Translations under genes and position numbers: made by a program
Assembly: GCA_029204225.1 (NCBI GenBank)
Contig: CM055111.1
Location: 47,299,224-47,363,223 of the forward strand
Length of the DNA: 64,000 nt
From: Diphasiastrum complanatum
Lineage: Eukaryota > Streptophyta > Lycopodiopsida > Lycopodiales > Lycopodiaceae
Direction of reading: 5' to 3'
In this document: positions 22,809 through 33,345 of the stretch, piece by piece
Layout: the number at the start of each line of letters is the position of its first letter
Numbering within the stretch: the first letter of the stretch is position 1
Notes under the pieces: generated by a model
Databases searched by the model: none
What the model was told of the DNA's origin: nothing
Seen by the model: only the letters and a program-made list of their open reading frames with translations

Positions 22809-25800
22809 ATGGCATCTATAAATGCATATCTTTTGGATACTAATGAAAGGCTCAACAAAACTAACTATTCCATATGGAAAGTTAGAATGGAATCTATCAT
22901 GATCATGCAAGATCTGATGGAAATTGTAAATGGTAAGGAGGGTGAACCTATTCATCCTCAAGAAAAAGCCAAATACATCAAGAGGTGCAATGTTGCACTA
23001 CATTGCATAAAAATGAATGTTGCAAATGAACTCTTAAGAGAGGTAGGAGATTGCACTTCAGCTCAAGATGCTTGGGAGACTTTGCAAAAGGTCTATGAAT
23101 CCAAGAACCAAACTAGAATGTTAGCTTTGAAGAATCAAATCTATAGAAGCTATCAAAAGAAAGGAGAGAGTGCACATACTTTTGTCCTAAGAGTAAAGGA
23201 ATTGAACAAAGAGCTAGCCTTTATAGGTGATCCTATCAAGGATGAAGAGCTTGTTCAACTCATATTGAATGGACTAAGCTTTGAATTTGACAATTTGGTT
23301 CAGGGATATGCAATTATGGGTAAGCTACCCATACTTGAAGAACTCCAAGGCACACTCATGGTCAAGGAATCAAGAAGGAGCCAAATGCAAGAGAGGATGG
23401 ATAGGCTTTCCATCCAAGGTGGAGATGACCAAGCTCTCTTCACCAAAGGCAAAGGCAAGTCCAAAGGCAAAGGATCAACATTCAAGAAGTCTACAAAGCT
23501 TGAGGATCAAGAAGGACCCCCAAAGGCATCTCCATCAACCACCAAAGTCAAGAAGGACAAATCAAAGGTGAAGTGCTACTATTGTAGCAAGATGGGGCAT
23601 TATGTCTCGGAATGTTTCAAGAGGAAGCAAGATCAAAGCCAAGCCAACATGAGCAAAGAGGAGGAGGAGGAGAGTTCACATGAGGACTCTCTCATGATGT
23701 CCATATTTTCTTCAACAAGCTTCAAAGGAGAAGATCCTTGGTGGATTGACTCGGGTGCTAGTTCACACATGACTAGTAAAAGGGAGTTTTTCTCTTCTCT
23801 CTTATCTTATGATGGACCTATAAAGTCTATCTATACAGCAAATGATGAAGCTTGTAACATTGAAGGAGTTGGTAGCATTCCCCTTTGCTTAGGATTTTCC
23901 AAAAAGATCAACATAGAAGGTGTTTTGTACATTCCTACAATAACAAAGAATCTACTAAGTGTTGGCCAAATGGTAGACAATGGTTTCAATGTTGACTTTG
24001 CTTCAAATGAATGTTTCATCAAGAAGAAGGGTAAGATAGTGGCTAAGGGCACTAGACTTGGCAAACTTTATAAGCTACATGCATTTGTGGATACTAATGT
24101 TGTCATGTTGGCCGAGAAGAGCAAGATATCTACCTTTACTTTATGGCACAAAAGACTTGGACATGTCAACTCGGGTTCCATGGAAGCTATGATCAAGGAG
24201 GAGTATGCTTTAGGCCTACCAAGGTCTATTGGGAAGGAAGACAAGGTTTGTGAAGCTTGTGCCTTATCCAAGGCACATAAGAAGGTGTTTCCTAACTCCA
24301 TCACAAAGTCATCTCATCCTCTTGAACTCATACACTCGGATGTGCACATTGCTAGCACCAAATCTAATGGAGGTTCATCCATGTTTTTAACCTTCATTGA
24401 TGACTACTCAAGATATTGTTGGGTGTTCTTACTTTCCTTCAAGTCTCAAGTATTTGATACTTTTGTAAAGTTCAAGTTGTTTGTGGAAAAGCATCATAAT
24501 CATAGCATCAAGATTCTTAAAAGTGACAATGATGGAGAATTCATCTCCAATGAGTTCAAGGCCTTTTGTGAGGAGGAAGGGATCAAGAAAGAGACTTCTT
24601 GTCCTTACACTCCTCAACAAAATGGAGTTGCTGAAAGAAGGAATAGAACATTATGTGAATGTTCTAAGGCTTTAAGATTAGATGCTTGTTTGCCCAAATC
24701 CTTTTGGGGTGAGTCTCTTGTATGTGCAAACTACTTGATGAATAGGGTGTCTTGCAAAGCAATTGAAGACAAAACTCCTTATGAGATGTTGTATGGAAAG
24801 AAACCCAATCTTAATCACTTGAAAGTTTTTGGGTGTATATGTTATGTGCATGTGCCATTGGAAACAAGAACCAAGGAGGATCCATCTTCCACAAGAGGGA
24901 TCATGCTTGGATATGCAAGCTCAAGCAAGGGCTACAAAGTCTATCTCCCATCCTTGAACAAATTTGTTGTTTCAAGGGATGTCATCTTTGATGAACATCA
25001 TATGCATATGCTTGAAGAAGGCTCAAGTGCTCCAACAATCAAGAAGAAGATGGCCGAGGAGCAAGATCTTGGTTTTGAGGAGGAGCTCATGGAGGAGAAA
25101 GCACCAAACCCACCTATCACACCAAGGAGATCTTCAAGGGCAAAAGTGGAGCCATCAAGGCTCACATATCAAGGCAAAGGACAGCAAGTTGAGGGTATCT
25201 CATCCACTTCTTATGCTTTATCTAGTTTTGAAGAACCGTCTAATGTTGAAGATGCATTGAACTCCAAAGAATGGTATAAAGCTATGTTGGATGAGTATGA
25301 TGCCTTGATTGAGAATGAAACTTGGTTGCTTGTTGAGAGACCTCAAAGGAATGTAATAGGATGCAAGTGGGTCTTCAAGCTTAAGTTGAATGCAAATGGG
25401 AGTGTTAACAAACATAAAGCAAGATTAGTTGCAAAAGGTTATGCTCAAGAGAGAGGGATAGACTATGAGAAAACTTTTGCACTCGTGGCCAAGATGGTCA
25501 CAATAAGACTAATCATTGCACTTGCATCACATTTTGGATGGATTCTATGTCAAATGGATGTATCTAATGCTTTCTTGAATGGTTTTTTGGAAGAGGATAT
25601 CTATATGGAGCAGCCACAAGGGTTCATCAAGCATGGAATGGAGAACAAAGTATGCCATCTCCAAAGAAGCATCTATGGCTTGAAGCAAGCCTCGAGATCT
25701 TGGAATTCAAGACTACATTGCTATCTTATTTCACTTTCTTTTGTTCAAAGTGAATATGATCCCACTCTTTACATTAAGTTTGATGATGTTGGTATTGTAC

Positions 25801-26777
25801 TTTTACTCATTTATGTAGATGACATCATCATTAGTGGAAATAGTGTTGATGGTATTGAAAAAATCAAGATAGATCTATCCTTAGAGTTCAAGATGGTAGA
25901 TCTAGGGTGTCTTCACTTCATCTTAGGCATAGAAGTACTTAGAGGGTCTGATTTTATCTTTATAAGTCAAGTAAACTATGCTCAAAGTCTTTTGAAGAAG
26001 TTTAAGATGGAAGTATGCAAAAGTGTTGACACACCAATGGAGCAAGATGTAAAAGTGCCAAATGAAGATGATGAAAGATCCTTCATGGACATCACTTTGT
26101 TTAGGCAACTTATAGGTTCCTTAATGTGGATCACTATAACTAGACCAGATCTTAGCTTTAGTGTATGTAGGTTGAGCCAATCCATGCAAAAGCCATTGAA
26201 TATCCATTGGAAAAAGGCTAAGAGGATTCTAAGATACATCTCGGGTACATTGGATTTTGGGATTCTATATAGAGGAGATGTGATTAACCTTCATGCATTT
26301 AGTGATTCAGATTTTGCAGGGGACAAGAGGGATAGGAAATCAACAAGTGCCTATTCAACTTTCATAGGAGAAGGTGTGGTTTCATGGCTTTCAAAAAAGC
26401 AAGAAACTATATCTCTATCTTCAACCGAGGCCGAGTACAAAGCTTTGACAACCACTACAAAGGAGGTACTTTGGATCAAGAGATTATTGGTGGAACTAAA
26501 GATCATGGATTCAGAGGAGGCACCAATCATCTACAATGACAATATATCAGCCCAACACCTTGCATCTAACCCAATCTTCCATGCAAGATCTAAGCACATT
26601 GAGATATGCCATCACTTTGTGAGAGAAATGGTGCAAGCCAAGGAGATTGCTTTGGAGCATGTTCCAAGCAATGAATGTGTAGCTGATCTACTTACTAAAC
26701 CACTTCAAAAGACACCTTTTATGAAGTTCAGATCATCACTTGGAGTGATTAGTAAAGCAATGATTGAACCAAGCTAG
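22809..26777 (+). CDS. Ty1/copia gag-pol polyprotein, intact 1,322 codons
   Basis: One frame encodes all copia domains in order. Gag covers about residues 1-250, with a CCHC zinc knuckle at C256, C259, H264 and C269. The protease has DSGA at 314-317. Integrase has the H447/H452/C481/C484 zinc site and the triad D511, D573, E609, followed by the KVFGC...GYASSSKGYKVY region. Reverse transcriptase runs from about 820, with D917 in QMDVSNAFLNG and YVDD at 1002-1005. RNase H has D1166, E1207 and D1243 in its SDSDFAG, STEAEYKAL and NDN blocks. No stop or shift interrupts it. Two conserved prolines are changed: TFALVAKM where copia has TFAPVAKM (residue 892), and QASRSW for QAPRSW. The start at 22809 is the first ATG of the frame, after an 800-bp leader typical of copia. 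Confidence 0.96.
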   Translation: MASINAYLLDTNERLNKTNYSIWKVRMESIMIMQDLMEIVNGKEGEPIHPQEKAKYIKRCNVALHCIKMNVANELLREVGDCTSAQDAWETLQKVYESKNQTRMLALKNQIYRSYQKKGESAHTFVLRVKELNKELAFIGDPIKDEELVQLILNGLSFEFDNLVQGYAIMGKLPILEELQGTLMVKESRRSQMQERMDRLSIQGGDDQALFTKGKGKSKGKGSTFKKSTKLEDQEGPPKASPSTTKVKKDKSKVKCYYCSKMGHYVSECFKRKQDQSQANMSKEEEEESSHEDSLMMSIFSSTSFKGEDPWWIDSGASSHMTSKREFFSSLLSYDGPIKSIYTANDEACNIEGVGSIPLCLGFSKKINIEGVLYIPTITKNLLSVGQMVDNGFNVDFASNECFIKKKGKIVAKGTRLGKLYKLHAFVDTNVVMLAEKSKISTFTLWHKRLGHVNSGSMEAMIKEEYALGLPRSIGKEDKVCEACALSKAHKKVFPNSITKSSHPLELIHSDVHIASTKSNGGSSMFLTFIDDYSRYCWVFLLSFKSQVFDTFVKFKLFVEKHHNHSIKILKSDNDGEFISNEFKAFCEEEGIKKETSCPYTPQQNGVAERRNRTLCECSKALRLDACLPKSFWGESLVCANYLMNRVSCKAIEDKTPYEMLYGKKPNLNHLKVFGCICYVHVPLETRTKEDPSSTRGIMLGYASSSKGYKVYLPSLNKFVVSRDVIFDEHHMHMLEEGSSAPTIKKKMAEEQDLGFEEELMEEKAPNPPITPRRSSRAKVEPSRLTYQGKGQQVEGISSTSYALSSFEEPSNVEDALNSKEWYKAMLDEYDALIENETWLLVERPQRNVIGCKWVFKLKLNANGSVNKHKARLVAKGYAQERGIDYEKTFALVAKMVTIRLIIALASHFGWILCQMDVSNAFLNGFLEEDIYMEQPQGFIKHGMENKVCHLQRSIYGLKQASRSWNSRLHCYLISLSFVQSEYDPTLYIKFDDVGIVLLLIYVDDIIISGNSVDGIEKIKIDLSLEFKMVDLGCLHFILGIEVLRGSDFIFISQVNYAQSLLKKFKMEVCKSVDTPMEQDVKVPNEDDERSFMDITLFRQLIGSLMWITITRPDLSFSVCRLSQSMQKPLNIHWKKAKRILRYISGTLDFGILYRGDVINLHAFSDSDFAGDKRDRKSTSAYSTFIGEGVVSWLSKKQETISLSSTEAEYKALTTTTKEVLWIKRLLVELKIMDSEEAPIIYNDNISAQHLASNPIFHARSKHIEICHHFVREMVQAKEIALEHVPSNECVADLLTKPLQKTPFMKFRSSLGVISKAMIEPS

Positions 26778-26791
26778 ATAGTGAGGAGGAG
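26778..26791 (+). other. Polypurine tract
   Basis: TAGTGAGGAGGAG, with the pure purine part GAGGAGGAG at 26783-26791, lies between the pol stop and the TG of the 3' LTR. It is the expected plus-strand primer. Confidence 0.88.
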
Positions 26792-27473
26792 TGTTAAAAA
26801 TTCACAATTCTAGCTTGACTAGTTTTGGTCATATGACTTGTAAATAGTTAGATGGTCATGATGTGGCTTGTCACACGTGCCAAATAGCATAGGATTCCAT
26901 TCATAAGGATGTTCTCAAGTAGACCTAAGTGTTAGAACCTTTGGAATGAGTCCAAATTATGCTTAGATACAAGGGAGAAAAAATAGGAGCTATTTTTGGT
27001 AATTTTTGCATTGTTGAGGGATCTCCAAGATTCCAACCCTAACTTGGTAGGGATGAAAGATCCACCAAAATTAGCATTAAGGATAGGTTTAGGGCTACTC
27101 ATACCTGCCCAAAACCGTGATGGATCATGTATATATAGGTGATGATATCTCACCAAAATCAATCAAGCAATTTCATGTTTTTTCTCTCATAATGGTGCAA
27201 TTGCTCTCTATGTTCATAATTGTTTGAGTACTTGTGATTACTAATGATTATAGGATTGAATGTAGGTCTGGTGTACAGTACTCAGATTGTGGGAGGCCGT
27301 ACTTTCACACGTGTGAAGCCTTCTTCAAGGATTTGGGCCATTCAGTGAGGTTCAAGCATAGATTTTTGATGGATTTTGATGGTTCAACTTGTGCTAATCT
27401 TATGAAATCATAATCTATTGTTTTCCTCATCATTTCAAGTGTTTTAGGATCCTTATTTGCTGTAATTTTTACA
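26792..27473 (+). repeat. 3' LTR of the copia element (682 bp)
   Basis: Same length and termini as the 5' LTR. It directly follows the purine tract and is followed by GTTAT. Confidence 0.97.
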
Positions 27474-27478
27474 GTTAT
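27474..27478 (+). other. Right target-site duplication GTTAT
   Basis: An exact copy of the five bases before the 5' LTR. Removing the element plus one copy restores continuous host DNA. Confidence 0.95.
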
Positions 27479-28091
27479 GTCTTAGGCTTTTGCCCCTCGT
27501 GGCGTTAGGGATTGCACTCTTCCCGTAGAGAATGCCAGCCCCAGCTATCATAATGAAGTGGCCAGATTGGTCGATTCGGGTGCTGATTTGCGAGAGATGG
27601 ATGCGAAGGTGATTGAAGAAGCGTCGGTTCTCGTTGAGGAGCTGCCACTGATGGACGATTTGGAAGTGTTGAGTCTGTGCAGGGGGGAGGATTTCTGTGG
27701 GGAAGACTATTGCATAGACTTCTCAAGCATGGGTGGTTCCAGGGAAGCAGGGGGAGCGTCATCGGATGCGGATGGCAGCGAGGAGGCAGTGGATGGTAGA
27801 TCAGGTGATGGTGATGGGTTTAGTGCAGAGAGGGTGAAGATGGAGGAGGACAGCTTGGAGTACGGAAAGGCAATGAAAATTGAAGTGGATGAGATGCTTG
27901 CAAGCGAGTGGAATGGGTGGAGAGAGGAGGAAGTAAAGCAGAAGATTTGTCTTCAGCTCAACTATGAGGATGTGTTGAGCGCTTGGTCGGATCGAGGGCC
28001 ATTGTGGGCTGATGACACATGCCCTCAGATCGTCCCTTATCACTCCAGCTATGAAGCAGCCGATGCTCTTGCTACTGCTCGTGATCATTCC
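27479..28091 (+). pseudogene. COL: CONSTANS-like pseudogene, middle region
   Basis: This continues the host exon beyond the copia insertion. Reading across the target site in the upstream frame gives VPVMS and then an in-frame TAG (27483-27485), followed by an open acidic region. The acidic region contains EEASVLVEELPLMDDLEVLS and later ICLQLNYEDVLSAWSDRGPL, which matches the conserved L.LNYEDV(I/L).AW...G.PW block before the CCT domain in COL16-like proteins. A candidate donor at 28092 (TCC|GTACCT) is phase 0 and compatible with the next acceptor. If it is not used, the frame stays open to a TAA at 28176-28178. The block is well preserved apart from the TAG. Confidence 0.7.
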
Positions 28092-28095
28092 GTAC

Positions 28096-28266
28096 CTCTC
28101 TATCTCTCTTTCTGCCCACCTACTTCACTTGCTTCATATCTGAATTCAATGCACGCAAAGTATACTAGTAGCGCGTAAAGAAGGCGCTCTCGCTCTCTCT
28201 CTCTCTCTGCTTACATGCTTCACTTCCTTCATGTCTGAAGTCAATGTGTGCAAGGTTTGTACTAAT
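28096..28266. repeat. Diverged local duplication around the exon/intron border
   Basis: CTCTCTAT..CTTTCTGC...CTTCATATCTGAA.TCAATG...GCAAAG at 28096-28170 is repeated, diverged, at 28192-28266. The second copy reads ...CTTCATGTCTGAAGTCAATGTGTGCAAGGTTTGTACTA and creates a good-looking donor AAG|GTTTGT. Confidence 0.65.
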
Positions 28267-28535
28267 ATGCCTGTATAGAAGCAGAATTTAGTTCGAAAGA
28301 CACAATGCAGCATCCGCTTGTCTCAGAAATCATTAGATGTCTTGACGAATCAAGCAGAGCCAAGGATAACACTTAGACAATAGCGGTTTTGCCTTTGAAA
28401 AAGCACATAGTTTTGTTTGGATTTCTTCTGGCTGCATGTAGATGAACTTGTCCCTCATTTCTGGTGGGGGTTGGGGATGATTCATGCAGGGATACTTGAA
28501 CACGGGGCTTGTTCCTGATTTCAGCTTTTACTCAG

Positions 28536-28724
28536 GATCATCGACAACTGGAGGGGCAGCCTCGGCAAGTACCTGTGGTGAATTTTAGTGAGGAGAGCAG
28601 CAATGTCGAAGGAAGAGAAGCCCGCGTCATAAGATACAGAGAAAAACGTCGCAATCGCCTATTCTCCAAAAGAATTCGGTACGAGGTGCGAAAATTAACT
28701 GCAGAAAGGAGGCCCAGATTTAAG
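28536..28724 (+). pseudogene. COL: CONSTANS-like pseudogene, CCT exon
   Basis: The acceptor is TTACTCAG|GATCAT and the donor is TTTAAG|GTATGC. The peptide reads [19 protein letters not shown] and then [37 protein letters not shown]. This is the CCT domain (CONSTANS, CO-like, TOC1), which mediates nuclear import and contact with NF-Y subunits and DNA. The [19 protein letters not shown] wording is specific to COL16-like group III members rather than CONSTANS itself. The intron breaks the domain after RPRFK, as expected for this group. No lesion is seen in this exon. Confidence 0.85.
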
Positions 28725-28973
28725 GTATGCTTCCTAGTAGGCCCGGTGCTTCCAATTGATAGCAAATGCCTTTCTTCGTGATATCTTACTAACAACATTC
28801 ATACTATCTCTAGCTAACTGCTCCTATTTTCACACCTTACAGCTATCCTTTCTTAGATGTGTCTCAAACAAGGGAACGACATGAAATCCAAGCAAACAAA
28901 GCATTGCTTAAAAATAAGTAAAGCTCTGACACTTTTAAGGGCATGAATTGACGACTTCCGCTCCTTTGCACAG

Positions 28974-29036
28974 GGGAGAATCGTCAAGAATCTACTTGTC
29001 TCCAAGAGAACGAAATGCTTGCTTTGTGCTTTGTAA
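28974..29036 (+). pseudogene. COL: CONSTANS-like pseudogene, last exon
   Basis: The acceptor is TTTGCACAG|GGGAGA. The exon opens GRIVKN, which completes the CCT domain (family form GRFVKR), continues as LLVSKRTKCLLCAL and ends with TAA at 29034-29036. The join to the CCT exon is phase 0 across a 249-bp intron (28725-28973). Phe to Ile and Arg to Asn differ from the usual GRFVKR. Confidence 0.75.
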
Positions 29037-31930
29037 ACTTACAGCATGAAAGCTGGGATATCCTGCAAAGATAAGGAAAATCCCTTGATGCAGTCTCAGA
29101 AAATACTCTATTCAAATTAAGAGCCCTTGGGTTGTGGCACCATTGAAGAATTGAATTGTACATTGCTTCTCCAGCAAACCTTACAGCCCAAACTCTCGTT
29201 ACAAGCAACTTTGTGTTTACAGCTTATTGACAATTTGTTTATTTGCTGCTTGCTCTTAATTTATACCCTTAGCCAATGAGATGGGGATCACCCTTCAGAA
29301 CCTAATGCTTTGGAATAAATATGTATAGGCTTCATGGGAAAACTTCTATTCAGTTTTGAGATATGGAATGAGTGCACTTCTTGTGGATTAGAATTTCTCG
29401 TCGCGAATTTTCTGATTAGAAAAGTCCTGCAGTCCAACAATTCTCTTCGTGGCCTCCAAGAAACAACCTCCGTACATTGACTGAACTCCATAGACGCATG
29501 GGCTCTTCATAACTATTTGCTCATAGAAGACGATATTGTAAATTTGGGTAACTATCGGACCTGGGTGTCTCTGAATATATGAGAAGAGCTTCATTGTACC
29601 TGAATACGATCAAACAGACAAGAAAGCACTGAACTTATGATGTGCTATGAAACTGAAAATCCTTCCATCAAAGAATTTACAGAGCTGTGTATGAGTAAAA
29701 GTCATATAGAAATGGCATATGAGAATAACAATGGATAGCATCGCGGTCCTTGTCAAAATTTATTGCAATTCTGGAGAATAAACTTTCATGTCATGAGATC
29801 ATCGATCTTAACTAAGGACAAAGGAGTTTTACTTGTTTTTTACTTTCCCAATATATATGATTCTTTGATCTCCTTTGTTATGCTCAACTTTTCCCTCAAT
29901 AAATTGGCAATTGAAGTCCCCTCTGTAGAAGCTTCTTTGCATATTCAAATAGAGGCTTTTTTCATGATCTCTTGTTTAAAGCTAAAGCTTAGTTAAAGCA
30001 AATGTTTGTTTACTTTGTTGGGAGAAAGTGTGGAGCTCTTAATCCTCTGTTGGGAGAAAGTGAGGAGTTCTTAACCTGATCAGCCCATGTCACTGTTTTC
30101 TCTTTGTACATTATCTTAGTGATCTCGTTCATCTTTTTGTTTTCGTTTATGAGAATCTACCATCATTTGACACATAAACATGGCTTGGAGGAGTCATGCA
30201 TTCACCTTTTGATTTTTGCCGTTAAAAACTACATGAATTGACACAAACATATGACTAGGAGGATCGAGTCACACTTAACTAGATAATCGAACAAACCTTT
30301 CATATGAAAGATTTTCTATTTAAAAACATGTAGAAAATGCAACAAAGACAAGTACTGGTAGCTAACAAAAACCAAAGAGACAAAAAAGACATCCATGATC
30401 TCAACTATTCACGTTAAATTTTTAACGTTGGCATGCATGTTGCAAGATTCAGGATTGGAAGGCTATATTAGAAAGACATGATATGCTTTGTCGTAGCTGG
30501 CAGCAAACACTAGTTACATGTCCTTTTTGCTGACAAAACTATGCTATAATTTTCCATCCTAATCTAGGGCAAAAGAAGGGCTTTTCAACAAACATTTGCA
30601 ATTGAACTCTTGCATTTGAAAACTTGCAATTCAAGATTTCATTTTGTTTTTATCTATGTTAGCTCACTCGCTCAATTACACCTACTTTACTGATATTGAA
30701 GTGTTGTGGACTTCGAGCCTCCCTTCCAAACACCCCCTCAACACTTTACCCAACGTAAACCCATTTTATTAGTAGCTTTTGATCTCCATCACGATTGAGA
30801 ACCTTCATCCTTCATCAGCAAATCATCAAGCATTTTTTAAGATGATCAATTTTCAAGTACCACAACCCCTTTATTTACCACTTCTCAAACAAAATGATGC
30901 CAAATTGCAAAATATGTTTTGTTCTCTTGTGTGCAAATACTATACATTGCAGGGGAGTGTAAACTTTTCTCTTTAATGTTACATTTACCTTAGTTCTTCT
31001 TACATTGCTTTGACACTTGTTGTTCTCATGGATGGGCACATGTGCCACTTCTCTTCTTTCTTACAAGATTTGTTGTAAATGGAGTTTTCTCTACCTCCCG
31101 TTGATTGTGCTTAATGGACAAGCACAACTTGTTCATTTCTTCTAGGTTGAAATCTTTACCCATGTTAATTTTCAATCATATAAAGAAAGTACCAAAAACA
31201 TATACTTTGACAATACATGATCAAAAACAAAATTAACTAACTTCCTAAAACCATCATAACATAACAAGACAATATATGGAGATGGAATATGATTTTTGAT
31301 TTTTGAAAAGACAAAATTCAAAAAATTTGAAATAGACCAAATGTTGTACATTTTATTTCATAGTACATTTGTAAAGGAAGTTTCACTAATGTCTCTTAAT
31401 TCGGTACTTGATTTAAAATCAACACTCTTTTCATGTCGTTGAATTTTAAGACTCATCTTTTTCATTGAAATCAATTGACATATCTTCTTTTGAATCAATA
31501 TCCCATGTTGACAAAAAAAACTTTCAAGAATTTTGTTGTTGAAGATGAACTGAGGATGATAGGTATAGAGTAAACCCAAGACGTGTTTTCAAAATAGATA
31601 TAGTTGACATTTCCAAATGATCAATCATCGTCAATTTCAAATTAAAAGCTAGTACAATTTATAGTTCTAGACTTTAACTATCAACTTTGGTTTAATTTTT
31701 GGAAAATCTTTTTCTCATCCTTCGGGTCTAACTGCAATATCTTTAACTTCTACGTTTAAAAAAAAAAACACTAATTGAAGTGGTTTTCAGATGTAGCACC
31801 TTATATTTTTGTTTCTTGACAAAATATGCAAGCATGCATAGCAGGAAAATAAGTACTTAAACAGAGCTGAGAAGTGGAGTTTGACGAGGACCCTTCACTC
31901 AACCTCAACAAACAATCATTCCAATGACTA
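29037..31930. other. Intergenic stretch, 3' flank of the CONSTANS-like gene
   Basis: AT-rich sequence without transposon motifs, exons I can recognise or long repeats. The one clear local feature is a 32-bp tandem duplication starting TGTTGGGAGAAAGTG at about 30018-30083. Confidence 0.45.
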
Positions 31931-32084
31931 GAATGGATTTTCCAATGACCTTTTCATTGGGCCATCCTATTATAAAAATGGTTTGGCCTAGCCGGGAATC
32001 CTACCATAAAAGATGGCGAGGATGCTAGGCCAAACCATTTTATGAAAGGATGACCCAATGGAAAGGTCATTGGAGAATCCATCC
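31931..32084. repeat. Foldback (long hairpin) sequence, about 154 bp
   Basis: The left arm 31931-31992 (GAATGGATTTTCCAATGACC... to TTTGGCCTAGC) is an imperfect reverse complement of the right arm 32024-32084 (GCTAGGCCAAACC... to TGGAGAATCCATCC). The loop is 31 bases. The arms match with a few substitutions and one base of length difference. It could be a small foldback or MITE-like element. No flanking target duplication is evident. Confidence 0.82.
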
Positions 32085-32949
32085 ACTTATGTAAAGGATG
32101 AGTGATGCTACCCAAAATGGCAAAGCTAAACTCAATCTCTCTCTACATGGGGACCGTTGTATCTTGGAGGCATGTGGTCGTTGAAGCCCGGAGTGCCTCC
32201 AGCCACAATTTTTCCTTTGAAACTTTTTGGCTACCCATAGTGCCATGTGATATGGCAGCCAAGAATATAATCCCATAAGCAAACTGCAATTGTGTTTGCC
32301 CGTTAAAATGGCACCGATGCATGTAGGAAAATTCACTCTGCCCCACATTGGTGCCATAAAAAATGGTGCTGGTGCTTGCAGAAAAATGGCATTGGGGCCG
32401 CAGTAAAAAAAAATTGTGCACCCATCGCGACGACACCACATGGCACAATTCTAGTGCGCTTGGCCCAAATCCCTCACACGCGTGAAGCGTGCCTCTAAGA
32501 CTAGACTGAAGAGATGGTTGAGAGTATGTTTGCAACCATCTCTTTAGTTGCACAATATTCTAGCTACACTTTACTATCAACAACCTATTGTTGAATAAAA
32601 TGTTATTATATTGCAATGTGCTTTATTCACACATGAAATCTTGGATTCTTTGTCATAGCAATACAACTTTTGCTATCACATTTGAGTATAGTTTGATGAT
32701 GTTCTTATAAAGTCAAAACATCATTGAGCAATGTTCTTAATTAGATGACTTTCTTTGTTGGCTGACATGCTACAATATACTCTTCTTTTGCAATTGATAA
32801 AGATATTGTTGGCCTTTTTTTTTACTAATTCAAGAAACCACACATGTACCAAGCATAATATAATATCTTATTGTTGACCTTCTTTCATCCACATCGCCTG
32901 CCTAATAAACATCACAAAATCCAGTTAGTTGTAAGATACCACTCTCGGT
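32085..32949. other. Intergenic stretch, nothing recognised
   Basis: Two overlapping minus-strand frames (32067-32441 and 32143-32553) come from a TGGTGC/GGCATT-rich stretch and match no family I know. Confidence 0.35.
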
Positions 32950-32997
32950 TTAGGAATATCTGACGGAACCAACCCCTTGTCCGAAAAACCCCTAACA
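32950..32997 (+). repeat. Fragment of repeat X / gypsy-type LTR end
   Basis: Read on the minus strand, TGTTAGGGGTTTTTCGGAC followed by AAGGGGTTGGTTCCGTCAGA is nearly the same as the left end of repeat X at 59507-59552. The identity stops after about 48 bp. In the orientation suggested by the gag at 57.3-58.6 kb it is the terminal end of an LTR closing with CCCCTAACA. Confidence 0.6.
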
Positions 32998-33030
32998 ATG
33001 TGCTTTATCAAAGTCACATAGGTTACCTTA

Positions 33031-33345
33031 CAAGAGATCTACATCAAGATCAAGTAAGCCTTTTCAACTTGTGCATTCGGATATTTATGGAGTCACTACA
33101 ATTAAAAATGGTGCTGCTAAAATGTATGTGACATTTATTGATGATTTTAGTAGATTTTGTTGGGTGTATCTACTAAAGAGCAAGGATGAGGTGTTTGGTG
33201 TCTTTATAAAGTTCAAGATTGCAAGGTAGGTCCAATTCAACACCAAAATCAAGTGCTTAAGGAGTGACAATGGTGGTGAGTACATATGCAAATGGGATCA
33301 AGAGGGAGCTCATAAAGAGCCAATAAGACTCCTAAAAAGTGTGAT
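33031..33345 (+). mobile_element. Ty1/copia integrase core fragment
   Basis: The plus strand reads KPFQLVHSDIYGV, MYVTFIDDFSRFCWVYLLK and then, after a stop, KCLRSDNGGEYI. The LVHSD and SDNGGEY strings carry the first two catalytic aspartates of copia integrase. The glutamate region is missing. Its end runs into the opposite-strand copia element that starts at 33310. Confidence 0.78.

Larger units (their letters stand above)
21316..27473 (+). mobile_element. Complete Ty1/copia LTR retrotransposon inserted in the CONSTANS-like gene
   Basis: This is a 6,158-bp element with 682-bp LTRs (21316-21997 and 26792-27473) that start TGTTAA and end TTTACA. It is flanked by the 5-bp target duplication GTTAT (21311-21315 and 27474-27478). 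A TGGTATCAGAGCC primer-binding site directly follows the 5' LTR, a purine tract precedes the 3' LTR, and one frame encodes the whole gag-pol. By eye the LTRs differ at five positions, about 0.7 %, so the insertion is recent. It is the only element in the window with all parts in place. Confidence 0.97.
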
